Below are positions 23,956-36,685 of a stretch of 64,000 nucleotides of DNA, in pieces (position 1 is the stretch's first letter; each line of letters begins with the position of its first letter). This stretch comes from Siphonodentalium dalli (lineage: Eukaryota; Mollusca; Scaphopoda; Gadilida; Siphonodentaliidae). The position numbers were made by a program, and so were the translations under genes. The stretch lies in assembly GCA_032622095.1 (NCBI GenBank), contig CP136061.1:66531127-66595126 (forward strand), written 5' to 3'. The notes below the pieces were generated by a model that saw only the letters and a list, made by a program, of their open reading frames with translations, was not told where the DNA came from and searched no databases.

Positions 23956-24861
23956 AGGCAGGAAGTGGAGCGAGGCAGTCACAATTGCTTTGTCTGTATT
24001 AGTTCCTCTCTGTCAGACGTTAGCACGAGTGAGTTGTGTGGACTGTAACCTTAGAGAAGCATCCACCCTCGTGCTAACGCCGGCGAGTGAGATGGTTTTG
24101 GATTAGGCTCAGGACGGATTATGAACTTAATCCCCGACGCCGCGTTAGCTGCTATGCAGAGAAGCCGGATTGTGGACACTGTTAGCTGGCAACTCCAGGC
24201 TGACAGGGGCTCTCTGGTTCTCTGCATATAATTCCGGACAGAGGATGCTGGCATCCAGAGGTCTTCTGCTCGGGACAGGAACGCCGAAACCAGCCGTTGC
24301 TTGAAGAAGAAGGGGCCTCCAAAGAGAAAGACTTCACCCAGAAGGAAAAGGGACGCCGCCAGACGGGCAAAATGGAAGAAGAAGGTGGAGGTGACTGTGG
24401 ATCTGCCGGTCACCCCTCCCCGTGTGGTACAGCCGACGTCCATTGTCACAGCCGGTGGGTTGGAGTTGTCTGAGAGACGCCCAGACGACCCGACCTGCTG
24501 ATCAGGATCATGGAACAGTCCTTGAAATTCCACGATATAGGGCCGGAACGTGACAGAATGAGAGCTCGGATCGATGACACCAGGGCAATACGAGCAGAGC
24601 TTGCTGCAGACAACACCATCAAAGGAGACCAAGGAAACATCAGCAGCGTGAGCAACACTTCTCCCTCTGATGCCTCTTCGTCTGCACCACCACCGGCGAA
24701 GATGCATAAGAAGAAAAAGCAAAAGAAGAGAATTTTTATTTTCAAAAAATGCTTTTTTTTCTTCTTATTTCTAAATAAAGGCGAAAAAATGAGGGGTTAG
24801 GGGGAGGACCACTCGGTCCTTCCGACAATCCCGGGGTTAGCCCCCCCAAACACAACCTATG
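23956..24861 (+). mobile_element. Unit 2 of the adjacent pair, decayed
   Basis: Same leader, same protein head and same type of 3' tail (GGTCCTTCCGACAATCCCGG) as unit 1. It is flanked on both sides by the identical 12-base word ATTATTCGCTTA (23944-23955 and 24862-24873), a clean target-site duplication. It therefore inserted at the 3' edge of unit 1, or both used the same target word. AAATAAAGG near 24772 may be its poly(A) signal. Confidence 0.7.
24121..24501 (+). pseudogene. Unit 2 copy of the basic protein, interrupted
   Basis: From ATG at 24121 the frame matches unit 1 (MNLIPDAALAA, then a Met for Val, QRSRIVDTVSW). It has TAA at 24229-24231 where unit 1 has GAA, then stays open through the basic patch (KKKGPPKRKTSPRRKRDAAR) to DDPTC and TGA at 24499-24501. 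Beyond this, a frame from 24510 (96 codons) encodes an unrelated middle and again ends Lys-rich. The different C-terminal half suggests recombination between two subfamilies. Confidence 0.6.
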
Positions 24862-24873
24862 ATTATTCGCTTA

Positions 24874-24975
24874 TATGAGAACCATATAATCACACGATGT
24901 ACATATTTCACATTATAAGCCGATTATGTGCGTAATTGCGCGAGGATATGTTGCGATAAACTATCTTTAACTTTT
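24874..24975. repeat. R1 dispersed repeat, right part
   Basis: The text CACATTATAAGCCGATTATG followed by TGCGTAATTGCGCGAGGATA matches the right half of the uninterrupted R1 copy at 57715-58015 and of the copy at 62296-62410. Together with 22592-22800 it forms one R1 copy opened by the pair of elements. Confidence 0.6.
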
Positions 24976-25529
24976 CACTCCGAATTTTGCCTCGAAGTGC
25001 CCGACAGAATAGATTAGTATACTATTTAAGTACATTCCACACACAACCTGGATAAGATCATATACACATGGTAGTTTATGGATAACTATAGCAGTACGAT
25101 ATGTATATATCCAATAAGTGATTGGGTTTCAAAATGATGATTTAATGAAAGTAACTAAAAACATATTATAGTCGAATAAATGTCTACTCAATGGGAAGCG
25201 AGCTAGAAACAATCGTGTTCGTGTGGCCAATGTTTTAGTCTCTCTATGTCATATGAATGCTATGTGTTGTTAAATGATATGTTCGACTGGTAATCCATGA
25301 AGATGCATGACAAACCAAAATAGATCACTTGTATCTCTATTTTTCCTATTTTCGATGATAAACAACATAAAAGTAAAACATTAAAGTACATTTAAAAACT
25401 ATAAATCTATTCTTGCTGGTGTAAAATTCCCAAATTTAGAACGATACTACAACATCTACTGACAAAAACACCCTCAGAGTCATTGGAAATTCGGAATCGG
25501 TGTCGAAAGATAACTGTTCAAAAGCACGT
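24976..25529. other. No gene recognised
   Basis: AT-rich, short frames only, no repeats recognised. Confidence 0.45.
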
Positions 25530-25537
25530 ATTGTCCA

Positions 25538-25564
25538 TTATTATTATTATTATTATTATTATTT
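25538..25564. repeat. (ATT)n microsatellite
   Basis: About nine ATT units in a row, directly before the LINE relic at 25636. It may be the tail where such an element inserted. Confidence 0.85.
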
Positions 25565-25635
25565 AAGTCAGGCAGGATTGCCTATAGAAATATCATAAAT
25601 AAATACAACAATAAATTAAAATAAAACACAAATTA

Positions 25636-25905
25636 TGTATATAAAAGACTATTCCAGTGTTGAATCAGTTTTGAGGATGTAATGAGACTGAAATAGCATA
25701 TTGCTTTGACGATTGTATTGTCACTGTCAGTTACTCTCTCGCGAAACCCGAAAACTGTCTTTCTTCTCACCTCCATTAACGACCTTACTCCATCGAACGC
25801 GAACATTCCACTCGCACTACAACCCCTACTGTAACCCATCACCATCCTGTACGCATTGTTATAACACACTGTGAGCTTCTTGTATGTTGACTGTTTATAG
25901 GCGAC
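25636..25905 (-). mobile_element. LINE relic, post-RT region
   Basis: The minus-strand frame reads STYKKLTVCYNNAYRMVMGY and then SRGCSASGMFAFDGVRSL, followed by RRKTVFGFRERV. A tyrosine/asparagine-rich YNNAYR, CSAS and a later R-K-x-x-x-G-F-x-x-R motif are typical of the region just after the reverse transcriptase in a common animal LINE group. The frame is open for 78 codons but lacks everything upstream. Confidence 0.7.
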
Positions 25906-26429
25906 CCATTAATTGTACTAGAAAATATAAGAGCACCATTAACTCCTAATTCTGGTGCAAACTAAAAATATCCGATTCAGAAGAGTATGGTCTATGATGG
26001 GTTCTCAACACAGCTCTGCTACTATTTAATGTCTTGTTTAAGGACAAGCAACACCGGTGTTTGTGCAATATATGTTAACTGTAACAGCGCATCGGATTGG
26101 ACATTCAATCAGTAGAGAGCAATATATTGGTCCGGTCCTGATTGGTTTGATAGATTTCAATTGTCCAGCGATACTTTGAAGTGTCTTATCAATTACAAAT
26201 ACAGAAGGTATTTTAACAGAACCAATCACTGGGGAAATATCCCAGCGTTATTGGTATTTAGCGAGTCATCATTTAAATGACCAAGACGTTGTTTTTTAGT
26301 TTGAGTTGCCATATTAAAAGCAAATATTCGACAACAAGCCCACAGTTAATTTTTTTTCACTGAAGTGGGACCACCAGTGGCTAAAATCGTATCCAATATG
26401 ATTGTATAACACATAAACTGTAATTCCGA

Positions 26430-26850
26430 CTATACTGGGACCTACACCGTTTATATTGTATAGTAATGATCTTACTAATGTGCGCCAAGTCGAAAAACAA
26501 TAATGTATGTTGATGATACAATTTGTTTTCACTCTGGGCATCACTTACAAAAGGTAGTGGAATACATTAATACGACAATTAGTAAACGTAATCAATGGTT
26601 TAAATTGAACAATATATATATCATTAAATATTCTTAAAATCAAAATATATGGTTTTTAGAAGGGAATTCTAAATAATCTGACAGTAGTGGTACATGGGAT
26701 TGAAATTGAAAGAGTTAATAGCACGACATTTCTGGGAGTTGTTATTGATAGTCAGTTGAACTGGAAGCAATATATACAGGTGGTTAAAGAGATAGGTAGG
26801 GATAATGTCTTATATACAGGACATTGTTGAAGGCAAAACAATCTTGAAAA
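26430..26850 (+). mobile_element. LINE reverse transcriptase relic (YVDD box)
   Basis: A decayed + strand frame gives GPTPFILYSNDLTNV, then after a frame change YVDDTICFHSGHHLQKVVEY and NQWFKLNN, then FLGVVIDSQLNWKQYI. These correspond to the catalytic Asp-Asp box, the following helix and the FLG block of LINE reverse transcriptases. Several shifts and stops are present. Confidence 0.75.
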
Positions 26851-27955
26851 TATATTGAAACTTAAACTTAAAATCGCTTTTCCCGCTATCGAAACACGTC
26901 GATAAATACTTGAACTACCTTTCTACGGGCATTATATGCCCAAGAAATACGCATTGAAGTCATACAAAATACAACTTTGAACTCGGTAATTTGGTACCAA
27001 ATAAACTATAGTCATGTACACGGCATGGAACATAAAAGAGCGCACCAGGTTAGTCTATTCATGATATGGTACAAATAAGGAGCGTTTGTTTCACTTCTGT
27101 GCGAACAATTGAAAACATTTGGAAAATGGCTGTGACCATGTCAAGTATTTTTCAGAGCACATGAAGCCGGTATATCATTAGTTCCTGTATTTGTCAAAAT
27201 TGTTGTTGCTGAGCATTGTTGCTGTAGGAATGCTAATTATCATTTATTAATTATAATCCAATTAATTAATTAAATTAATAAGTTGACTAGCTGTCAATGC
27301 ATAGTTAGTCTATCAGTAGAGGTTGTTGTTGTTTTTGACCATTGTTACTTTTGTCTTTGGAATGGGGGAGGGGTCAGTTTTAAAATTGATTTAAAAAGAG
27401 GAGTGGTGGGACATATATTTAAAGAGGCATTCATGATTGATAAACACAATTATTTTTTTTATTTTTTTACTTTTGTCAACTTTGGAGCTATCTTGAAATA
27501 TGAAAAATAATAGTAATTAAAAAAAAATTAAATTTCTTTGGAATTTTATCACAAAATGGAGTTAGACATTATGAATATACATTTCCACAGCTGTCAATCA
27601 AATAATTATTAGCAGATATGTTCGACCAATCAGCGACTGAGCCGGTTACTTGCTGCATTGCAAATTCTGATGCGATCTATGTTCACCCTAATTTGGAAAT
27701 CCATGCATACGACCGAACGAACGAACGAATATTTTATTATAGTGACATGTGTGTATAGTGTACAAAAACATATCACATACAGGTGATAATAATGTCGACT
27801 AACAAAATAAGAACACACCCGACCAATAAGTCCTATAAGTAACTTTAAACAAAATAATAAAGAAAATTGTTGTGCACATTCATGTGATAGAAAAGGTTTT
27901 GCTAAGAAGATCTTGTCTTTTGGGAGCGCTATGAAGAAATTTAGCTACTTTAAGA
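26851..27955. other. No gene recognised
   Basis: Possibly further LINE decay up to about 27100, then AT-rich sequence with a small GAAC/ACGA repeat near 27711-27727. No supported coding sequence. Confidence 0.45.
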
Positions 27956-28054
27956 GGAACTGCTGCTCTGCGTGCTAAATACAGAATTTTGTTGTTGGCG
28001 TACCACGCCAGCTGACCACGCCGGTGAGTATTTGCTTTTATGTTCTTATAGGCC

Positions 28055-29332
28055 AGGCAAATATGGACATAGGTGTTGCCTGGAGAGGGAATTTATGAGA
28101 CCTACATTTTTGGTTAGCATAAATACTCAACTTTCGGAATCCGTATGTTGGATTTGTCAGATAGGCGGACTTTTTTCTCACCGCGTGGTTTTCTTGAGGC
28201 ACCCGATGAAAAAATCGGCCATTTTTTTAATAAAGCCGACATTTTTGACAGAGTATTTTCACACATTTTTAGAAGAAATATTCGTCCAATTTTGATACAT
28301 GTGAGTTGGGCGATAACCAGAGTAGGGCAATGCATGCAACCATTGAATCTCGGAATTGCAGTCATGACGTCATGTGACGTCATATAATATTTTGGGTGAG
28401 ACAAATATGACGATTCAAGCAAAGTGTTGTCTTTCGTTTCTTTTAAATCGCAAAGTAAGACGGGTATGCCACATTGTTTTATACCATATGAAACTACTGC
28501 CAATTGGCTATATTTTGATATATAATTTATCGCTGCAAGCCGCATTATTTTTTATCACAGGCAGAAAAATCAACCCTCCCCCTTAAAGTTAAGATACACC
28601 ATGCTGTGGTATAAGGCACACATAACTCACGGTTACATGTCCATAGGCTTAATTAACATAACGGCCGTTGAAAGTCTGCTAAAGAATGTAATAATATATA
28701 AGTTTCTGTCTACAAACTCCAACATTAAATTAGAAACAATATATAATGTACCCCCAGACCCGAAATTTTAATAAATTTTAGAATTTTTCCTAAAAATTTA
28801 AATAAAACGCATTTTTTTAATTTCTGAAAGGCAAAAAAAGACAAGAATTAGTAACGGTGGAGATAATTGGTGTATACGGCAATTTTATTCCGCCTTGGAT
28901 TAAAAAATGACATATTTATCTAAAATGGCCGCCAATATGGCAGCCGCAATATAGGTGGAAATTGAGAAATATGTAAGAACGCACAATTACTTGCTTAAAT
29001 GGCTTAACTAACAAAGCGGTCGTCGATGAACTGCTAAACTATAGTTTAAGGTATATATCCCGATCTACAAACTCGAACAATAAAATGAAAATATTACACA
29101 ATACACCTCCTGGCACTTTTTTAATATAACATTTAGCTATTTTTCTCCAAAAAATAACCTAAAGCCGTTTTTGTCATCTTCTCGGAACCATAAAGCGCAG
29201 AAGGTAGCGTGGTGGAGATGTTTGGTATGTACGATAATTCAATGTCGTTTCTGGATTGCAAAATGGCTTACTAACCCCAAGATGGCTGCCAATACGGTGG
29301 TCAGAATAAATGGTGAAATATGTCATGTTTCA
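28055..29332 (+). repeat. Inverted arm Y, left copy
   Basis: Begins AGGCAAATATGGACATAGGT and pairs with 32217-33507 in reverse. Landmarks in both: GTCAGATAGGCGGACTTTTT, a TGACGTCA pair, the GGCCGTTGA word, and CCAAGATGGCTGCCAATACG near the inner end. Inside the arm, a block near 28660-28790 is repeated at about 29015-29120 (CTACAAACTCCAACA and CTACAAACTCGAACA). Open frames of 80-143 codons on both strands of this arm lack recognisable motifs. Confidence 0.75.
28365..28382. promoter_or_regulatory. Two CRE-like TGACGTCA words
   Basis: TGACGTCA at 28365-28372 and again at 28375-28382, separated by TG. TGACGTCA is the consensus site for CREB/ATF-type bZIP proteins. One of the two is preserved in the opposite arm near 33190. 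The site is within a repeat, so a regulatory role is only a possibility. Confidence 0.35.
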
Positions 29333-32216
29333 CTTTTATCGCCGTCATATAATATCTCACACAACCCAAAGTATAATATTCATTGTATCATGTTACTCCG
29401 GGACATCACAATGCGCAATTCTATTTAAAATTGCTACCAGAATGGTGCCCATTATTGACGAATCTTGCATTCATGTGCATTCGTGATCAAGTAATCCGTG
29501 TCCCTTGAAATAGGTGGCAATAGATATTTACAGATGAACAGGATTGTTTAAAACGAAGAACCGTGTAACAGAAATACATTGAATGCCTGATTGTTATTTA
29601 TGCCAGTCACCTTTGACATAATCAATATGAAATTACTTAAACCCGACAATAGCAGGTCAATCTTTCTCAATGAATATTATTCCAAGTGTTACCAGGTATG
29701 ATGGTACGTATTAGGTGGATATGTCGTGATACCATTATCGAAGTCTGACTAGACGAGGTTGATGCGGGTTCACATCCCTGACTTGATTGTGCGAAAATTG
29801 GGGCCGATTTTATACTAGACAAGGAACATCTCATTGTACATATACATGACCACTTCGATAAGAAATGATAATTTGTTCACACTCATGATCACTGAAGCAA
29901 CAACATTTGAAGCAATGATTTTGATTCTGAGTCAGTGCCTACATTAATCTGCTATATATACAATGTACAATTGCTATACAATAGCTTCGACCCACAGAAG
30001 ACGGTCGTGATAACACAGAGTGAATTTTTCCAGACCCTAAATCACCACCGCCTCTTTCGTTGACCAGTGTCCAAAAACGCAAAGAAGATGAGATTCAGAA
30101 AAAAGAGAGCTCTCGTCGTACCAAATTAGTTAAGATTTTGCATCTTCCGAAAAATTATCTGATCAGTGATAAACATAAGAATAGTTATGTCCAGAATGAG
30201 AATCCCTCCTGTGTGTCTAACTTAATTATGCATTTTCTGTTGAACAAGATCGCCATGGACCGCTTTATTTGCAATGTATGAACGCGATAACCTTCAGAAA
30301 TGTTGTTTCCAACTTGGTGGAAAAGTAAACTTGTCTACGTTATGTTACATCTGAACATGTCATATTCAGACCAGGAGGCCTGCGGCTGTTGCAAGTACCA
30401 TTGGTGTTTGAAACGTTAAACCCATATCATTAATGTATCAATCGGGCTGTATTCAATATTAGTATTTACAGGCAATTACACCGGCGGAAAACAATATGGC
30501 GAATAATTCCTCGTCCCAATATTGTCCCGATTGTACAAAGACATATGCATGTGTTCCTCACACTCTGTTCAGTAAATACTAAACTATGGCTATCGTATCC
30601 AGTTACTGATTTCACTCAGCACATTCGGAGTTGTTATGGATGAGTTATCGTAGATCAGATTCTGGTCTGCACAGAAGTTGTTGCTATATGTCATTTCTGA
30701 GATGCAGCGACAAATTACACAAAGAATCGTGATCCCATTTTGTTTTACTCATTTGCACATCAAACACAACCACAATATAATATCAGGATATACACTACAC
30801 ACGGTTCACTCACGTCGCGCATAGTGGAATAACTATAGATACATTTGAATTTAACTGTAACACATCTGGCGTTAGACATGACAGGTGGGTGGAATTATAA
30901 TGCTTTAACCATGAACGGACATGATATAAATATGGTATGTTTTCAGACATCCAGCCTGCTGGCATCAGCAGGTCCCTAACCGCATTATTTTTGGATTTAT
31001 CTAGAAAGTTATTATACGCGTCCTGGTATCGACCAGTGTGTAGCGTGTATACAATAATTGCAATTGTCGTCCTTTTCATTTTGCTGTCACAATGAGCTAA
31101 AACTTACACTGGGATACCAAAAGTCCAAAATCCTTCCAGAAGTAATCCTACCTACTCATCAGCATAGACAGATATGGGTAATATGACTGTTCATCTAGCA
31201 TTGGATACTTGTCCATATTCGGGGTACCTCGTCTTACAAGCAATTGTTCAGTCACTTCTGGAAATCGCGAGTGCACATGTGGTGACACGAGACTCCAGTA
31301 CCATACTATACAGAGTAACATACAATCAAAATATATAGGAACATAGTTTGATAGTTTTGTGTGATTTACCACATCGCTGGTATTTCGTTGTTGGAAATGT
31401 CGATTAGAGCTTTGACTATGCTTTGCAACTTATCTACTACTAGTACAAGCAAATAATTCCCACCCGTTAAGCAGCTGACAAACTTCAAGATGAAAATCAA
31501 CCAGGTTTCCATCTCCTTGTGTGCGAAATATGTGTCATGGTAAATACTCCGGTAAATGTTAGAATACAAAATTCAACGAGTCTATTGCGTGATGATGAAA
31601 CTGAACGAACTTGTATGATGTGACGGTTTGATATTTGCTGGAGATGTCCTCTTGCGGACTGGGTAGCAATTGCTATTGGTCAATGAGATCCATTTATACT
31701 TACTTTCAGACCGGTATACATGATACCCAATGTATCAGTAGCTCCGTTCGTGTAGCCACGCCTCGTTGATAGGGATTAACTAACGATGCGTATCACCATG
31801 AGATATTTGATGAGATATATATCCGAATTGGTTAATTGATTAATTTTGTTATTCGCGGTCGCATTTTGTTACAATAGCCATATAGAGTGTCAAGAATGCT
31901 TAAATGTCGTGTTAAATTTAATATAACCTACATAATTCCCTTATTCTGTTCGCAAAGATAGTCAGGCAGCCATCAGCGTTAAATCAACCATGTTTATTAG
32001 GAAATAATTTGCACGACATGCCACCGATTTCGAAGAACTAATCTTACTTGATCGCGAATGAATGCAAAATATGTCGATCCTCTCACTCGTTGGTACCAAT
32101 CTGGTTATCATTTTGATAGAACTGGCCACTGTTACGTCTCGGTATTGCAAAATGATATGAATATAATATGACTATTGGTTTTATAAGACATTGCTTTGCG
32201 ATGGTGGTGTTAATTT
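29333..32216. other. Spacer between the Y arms, no gene recognised
   Basis: AT-rich. A degenerate Pol III B-box-like word (GGTTCACATCC, near 29769) occurs without a convincing tRNA or SINE body. A 73-codon frame at 30060-30281 is rich in Lys/Glu/Gln and follows an acceptor-like TTTTTCCAG, but no family is recognised. Confidence 0.4.
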
Positions 32217-33507
32217 TGACATGACATATTTTACAATTTCCATCCATATACCGGCCACCGTATTGGCAGCCATCTTGGGGTTAATAAGTCATGTAGTATA
32301 CGCCGACGGCATTAATTTTTCGTAAATACAAATTATATCCACCACGCTACATTATTGTCTTTATGCATTTCGTGAAGATGACAAAAATAGGTTTTCGATT
32401 AGTTTTAGACTAAACTAATTAAATATTTAATAAAAAAATGGGACCAGAAGGTGCTTTGTGTACCGGTTTCACTTAAATGTTCTAGTCGATGGATCGGGAT
32501 ATATATATTACATAAAACTCTTGCAGTTTATCAACGGCCGTTGTGATAGTTAAGCCATTTTGGGAAGCAATCGTCCGTTCTTACAAATTGCACAATTCCC
32601 ACCTATATACCGGCCACCATATTGGCAGCCATCTTGGGTTATTAAGCCAGTTTTTAAACCAAGACGGAACGAAATTACCGTTTACACTAATTATCCCCAC
32701 CCTTAATACATTAGTTTCATTTCTGCCTCCCGGAAGAAAACAAAATGCATTTTAGATTATCTTTTTTGGGGAATTTTTTTTTTAATTTGTTAAAAAATTG
32801 AGTCAGGAGGTACATTATGTGATATAGTTACTTTAATGCTCGACTGTGTCGATCAAAACCATATATAATATGCAATACCTTAGCAGTCCATCAACGGCCG
32901 TTGTGTTAATTTCTCAATTTGGCACATAATAGTGCGTTATGTGTGCCTTACGCCACAGCCTGACGCCTCTCAGCTTTAGGTGGAGGGTTGGTTTTTCTGC
33001 CTTTGATGAAAAAATAGTGCGACCAACAGCGATAAATGATATATTAGAACGTAGCTACTTGACAGTAGTTTCCCCTGGTATAAAACAATTGGCCATATCC
33101 ACCTTACTTCTGATTTTATAAGAAACGAAAGACAACGCTTTGCGTGAATCGTCATATTCTTCTCACCCTAAATATTATTTAACGTCACATGACGTCATGA
33201 CTGTCATTCTGAGATTCAATGGTTACATGTATTACCTTATTCTGGTTATCGCCCCATTCACAGGTATCAAAATTGGACGAATATTTCTTCTCAAAATGTG
33301 TGAATATACTCTGTCAAATATGTCGGCTTTATTTAAAAAATGACCGATTTTATCACCAGGTGCCTCAATAAAACCACATAGTGCGAAAAAAGTCCGCCTA
33401 TCTGACAAAGCCAACATACGGATTCCGAAAGTTAAGTGTTCATGCTAACCGAAAATGTTGGTCTCATAAATTCCCTCTCCAGGCGACACCTATGTCCATA
33501 TTTGCCT
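32217..33507 (-). repeat. Inverted arm Y, right copy
   Basis: Reverse-complement partner of 28055-29332, with scattered substitutions and indels. The two arms are separated by about 2.9 kb that shows no internal symmetry and no recognised gene (29333-32216). Confidence 0.75.
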
Positions 33508-33516
33508 AGACTATTA

Positions 33517-34590
33517 GTTTATGCGCGTTAGTTAGAGTGATATTAACGTACTCTTTGTGCAAAAGCGTTTTTTAGAAGAAATTTGGAAGTGTATGAAACG
33601 TGTCACACAAAATGACAACATGCCTTTTTTCATCATTTTTGATGCCACGACACTCGCATTTTCTTTGATTCCGAAGACTTGTACAGATATTACCCTCTGT
33701 TCACAACGAATACCTCTTTCTGAATTGTTTACATAATCATAAGATCGAATTTCATCACTTTGGGCGTTATTTTTTCTGACAACTGTGTGTGCATATTTGA
33801 CAACGTCTGATCTGCGATGTTAACAACTGCTTATCCGAGAGTAAGGAAATTTACTTCTTCACGACTATACGTGTGCAAAACGAACTAGTGGTCAATTAAA
33901 CTTACAAAACTGCCACAGATTGTGGCAAAAATAATAGGGACGTGGCAACGGGGTGTTTATATTATATAAGTACATGGTAATTTTAAGACCATTCCCATCA
34001 TCATAACTAATGCGTGGGTGATTTGTTTCAAAATTTCACTTAGAATGCACACTGGCGTTCATATCGGAATGGGAGATGTTTTCATATCGAAATTTCTACA
34101 GCCCAATCTCTGTGCTAATAATATAATTTTCCATCTGCATTCTGTTCCATTAACCAATAACAAGTTCTTTGCAAATGGCAGAAACACGGGGACTTGTAAC
34201 GCGCTCGCTGCTACGTCACGCCCCCTCCCCAACCACACTAGCTCTATCCTTATACGCCGTACCTATATACGGCGTATTTGCCCCCCCCCCCCCCACACAC
34301 ATACACATACCTTATTCACCGTACCTGCTATTATATATGTTCCTGTTTTACGTCATTGTAGTATACACGCGACACATGTATAGAGCAAGCACATACATAG
34401 GGACGGTCTATAATGGCAGTGAAGCGTTGGAGGGGTGGGCAGTGGAGCGCATTACAAGCCCATGTGGCAGAAACAGTAATCCCGAAATAAAATGGTATCA
34501 CATCAATGAACACTCGTTTGTTATGATCAATTACTTAGCTTTGCATTATATAGGTAGGTATGTAATTCATGGTCACATCTACACAACGAT
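33517..34590 (+). repeat. Inverted arm X, left copy
   Basis: Starts GTTTATGCGCGTTAGTTAGA and pairs in reverse with 36686-37606. Shared words include AGAGTGATATTAACGTACTC, CATATTTGACAACGTCTGAT, ACGACTATACGTGTGCAAAA and CAGAAACACGGGGACTTGTA. It contains a C-run near 34269-34284 that differs in length from the G-run of the partner near 37000. Confidence 0.75.
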
Positions 34591-34862
34591 GAACATCATA
34601 CTTACAATAATACAGGAAATATGTTTATCTTTCAATATATATACTGGCGGAAATTCTGTTCTCTATTTCAGTTAATTTTTTCCTCGCAAGAAGCAGGACC
34701 CACCCCAAGATATATATTGTGTTATAAAAAAAACAATTATTTCATATATATATTAGAATTGGGAGCCCCCTACTCTTGAGTAATCCTATATATTGACCCA
34801 GTTTATAAGCCTGTACATTTAAAATCATTTTAGTAGCCATAATTTATTGTATCGATTTGTGC
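34470..34862 (+). repeat. Inverted arm Z, left copy
   Basis: Words such as AGTAATCCCGAAATAAAATG, AATACAGGAAATATGTTTAT and TTTAAAATCATTTTAGTAG answer 35207-35487 in reverse. It overlaps the inner end of arm X, so this sequence exists three times in the complex. Confidence 0.7.
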
Positions 34863-35094
34863 ACTGCAGGGTGTTGACGTCTCCTTTGTATTGAACACTT
34901 CCTCCATTGATACATTTAAAGAATCTGCTGAATTTTCCTCAATACCAAGCGATTGCAGAGAAATTCCCGATCCGGGTAATGGAGTAACACCAAGATCGTT
35001 TATTGAGTTAATCTGAAATGGAAGAATGGATGTGCTAATTGGCTATACAATTGAGAAGTTTCATTCCAAAACAATTTAAAGACCAGGAACCGGT

Positions 35095-35116
35095 GGGGGG
35101 GGGGGGGGGGGGGGGG
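35095..35116 (+). repeat. G tract, 22 bases
   Basis: An uninterrupted run of G in the loop between the Z arms. Such a run can form G-quadruplex structure and is also prone to length errors in sequencing. Confidence 0.8.
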
Positions 35117-35206
35117 AAGCACTCCACGATAAGGTCCGGGTGGGTGAGATATGAGTGCCGATAGCAGGTTTTTCCAATTCCATCTAACATTTTGTCCAAA
35201 TCCATG

Positions 35207-35487
35207 TTTAAAGATAAATTATGACTACTAAAATGATTTTAAATGTACAGACTTATAAACTGGGTCAATATATATCATTAGTTAAGCGTAGGGGGTTCCC
35301 TATGTTTATTGAAAGATAAACATATTTCCTGTATTATTGTAAATATGATGTTCATCATTGTGTAGATGGGACCTTGAATTACATACCAATATAATACAAA
35401 GCTAAGTAATTGAACATAACATGCTAATTATTACAAAACAATTATTCATCTTTGATGTGATACCATTTTATTTCGGGATTACTGTTT
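35207..35487 (-). repeat. Inverted arm Z, right copy
   Basis: Reverse partner of 34470-34862. The loop between the two Z arms carries a long G tract at 35095-35116. Confidence 0.7.
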
Positions 35488-36410
35488 CTTACTGTTTGAT
35501 AAGTTTATTATGCCTTAGCTGCAAATCAATACAGAACATAAGTGCATTAGTACATGAACAAAACATATTTACATATATATAATACAAATAGATATATACA
35601 AGAAGTGACCCCCGATTTGCCTATATTATATTATTTGTTTATTTGTTTGTTTGTTTTTTTTGGCCACGCTCATTCGCCTTTTGTGGTGTCAAATAAAATG
35701 CCGTCCGATTTAGTCAATTTTGTCAAGCTGGGTTCTGATTCATGGGCTTGTAATGCGCTCCACTGCCCATCCCCCTTTGAGGATAGTGGTTGGGCGCGAA
35801 GTGCCCGGGATGGTCGAAAATATCGAGTGGTCTTCTCCTTCACCCCACGATTTGTTGTTTTGAGGATACTGAACATAGAAAACCGCCATGTCCGAACGCG
35901 GTAAAAGTTGAATTGAATTGTATTGAATGTTGTATGGGGAAGAGCACACGAGCTTTAATACGGGGGAGGCGGTGTCCATATGTATGTCCTTTACTGTTTT
36001 GTGTAGTTGCTGAGCGAGTCGTGTGGTGTGCCGAAATGAGGAACGGGGCCAGTGTTATAAGGTTAAAATGGTGTCAGTTGTGTTAGTTATGCCAGACTAC
36101 CCTGCAATCAGGCATTCTGAAGGACTTCTTCGACATAGATGCATGGTTGCTGCCCCCCCCAAATCATACGTATTTGCGTCCACAGTTTATGATCATACTA
36201 TGTAGCTTTAATAGAGTAAATAAGATAAATCAGTAAATTTAGATTGTTTGCCAATGGTACGTCACTCCACAAGCACAGTGTTTGTGTTTCTGTTTTTGTA
36301 ATTGTTAAATTTGAATTTTCTGTATGATCATGTCTGTTATTTTATTTCAGGTGATGATGTAGTGTGATGGGTGTAATGGATATAGTAAAGAGCGTTCCAG
36401 GCCCAAGGGC

Positions 36411-36426
36411 GGCCCTTTTCAGGGCC
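36411..36426 (+). other. Histone-type mRNA 3' stem-loop, no histone ORF
   Basis: GGCCCTTTTCAGGGCC has a 6-bp stem and the four-base loop TTTC, the pattern of the metazoan histone 3' stem-loop (GGYYCTTTTCAGRGCC). It is followed by CATACA and, 15 bases later, a purine patch TAAGAGAGC where a histone downstream element would be. No histone coding sequence is visible in the preceding kilobase on the + strand, so it is an orphan: a transposed 3' end, a relic, or chance. Confidence 0.5.
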
Positions 36427-36685
36427 CATACATTTTATTAAGAGAGCTTTGCATTAGCTGTAACGTGTTGTTTCGATTTTTCTCTCCCCCCCATCCTCCA
36501 ATGGGCAAGGGCGTAGATGGAAGCATGTATTTACAAAATACTGGTATAAACAATGTTTGGTACACTTTAATAGCTGGCAATATATGTGAATGGTAAAACA
36601 AGAGAGATATACACATAATATACATTCAATAGATTTTGTTGGTATTCTATCTTTTTTTGCATTTTCTTCATTTTTAATAAAATTT

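Noticed and set aside
29700-29800. Degenerate tRNA/SINE-like stretch with GGTTCACATCC
   Set aside because: B box is imperfect, A box unclear, no target duplication and no conserved SINE body.
30060-30281. 73-codon Lys/Glu-rich frame after an acceptor-like site
   Set aside because: Considered as a receptor cytoplasmic-loop exon, but there is no TM segment, no clear donor and no family match.
34018-34675. Frames of 121 and 168 codons in arm X
   Set aside because: Interrupted in the inverted partner copy and containing a homopolymer run; no recognisable protein.
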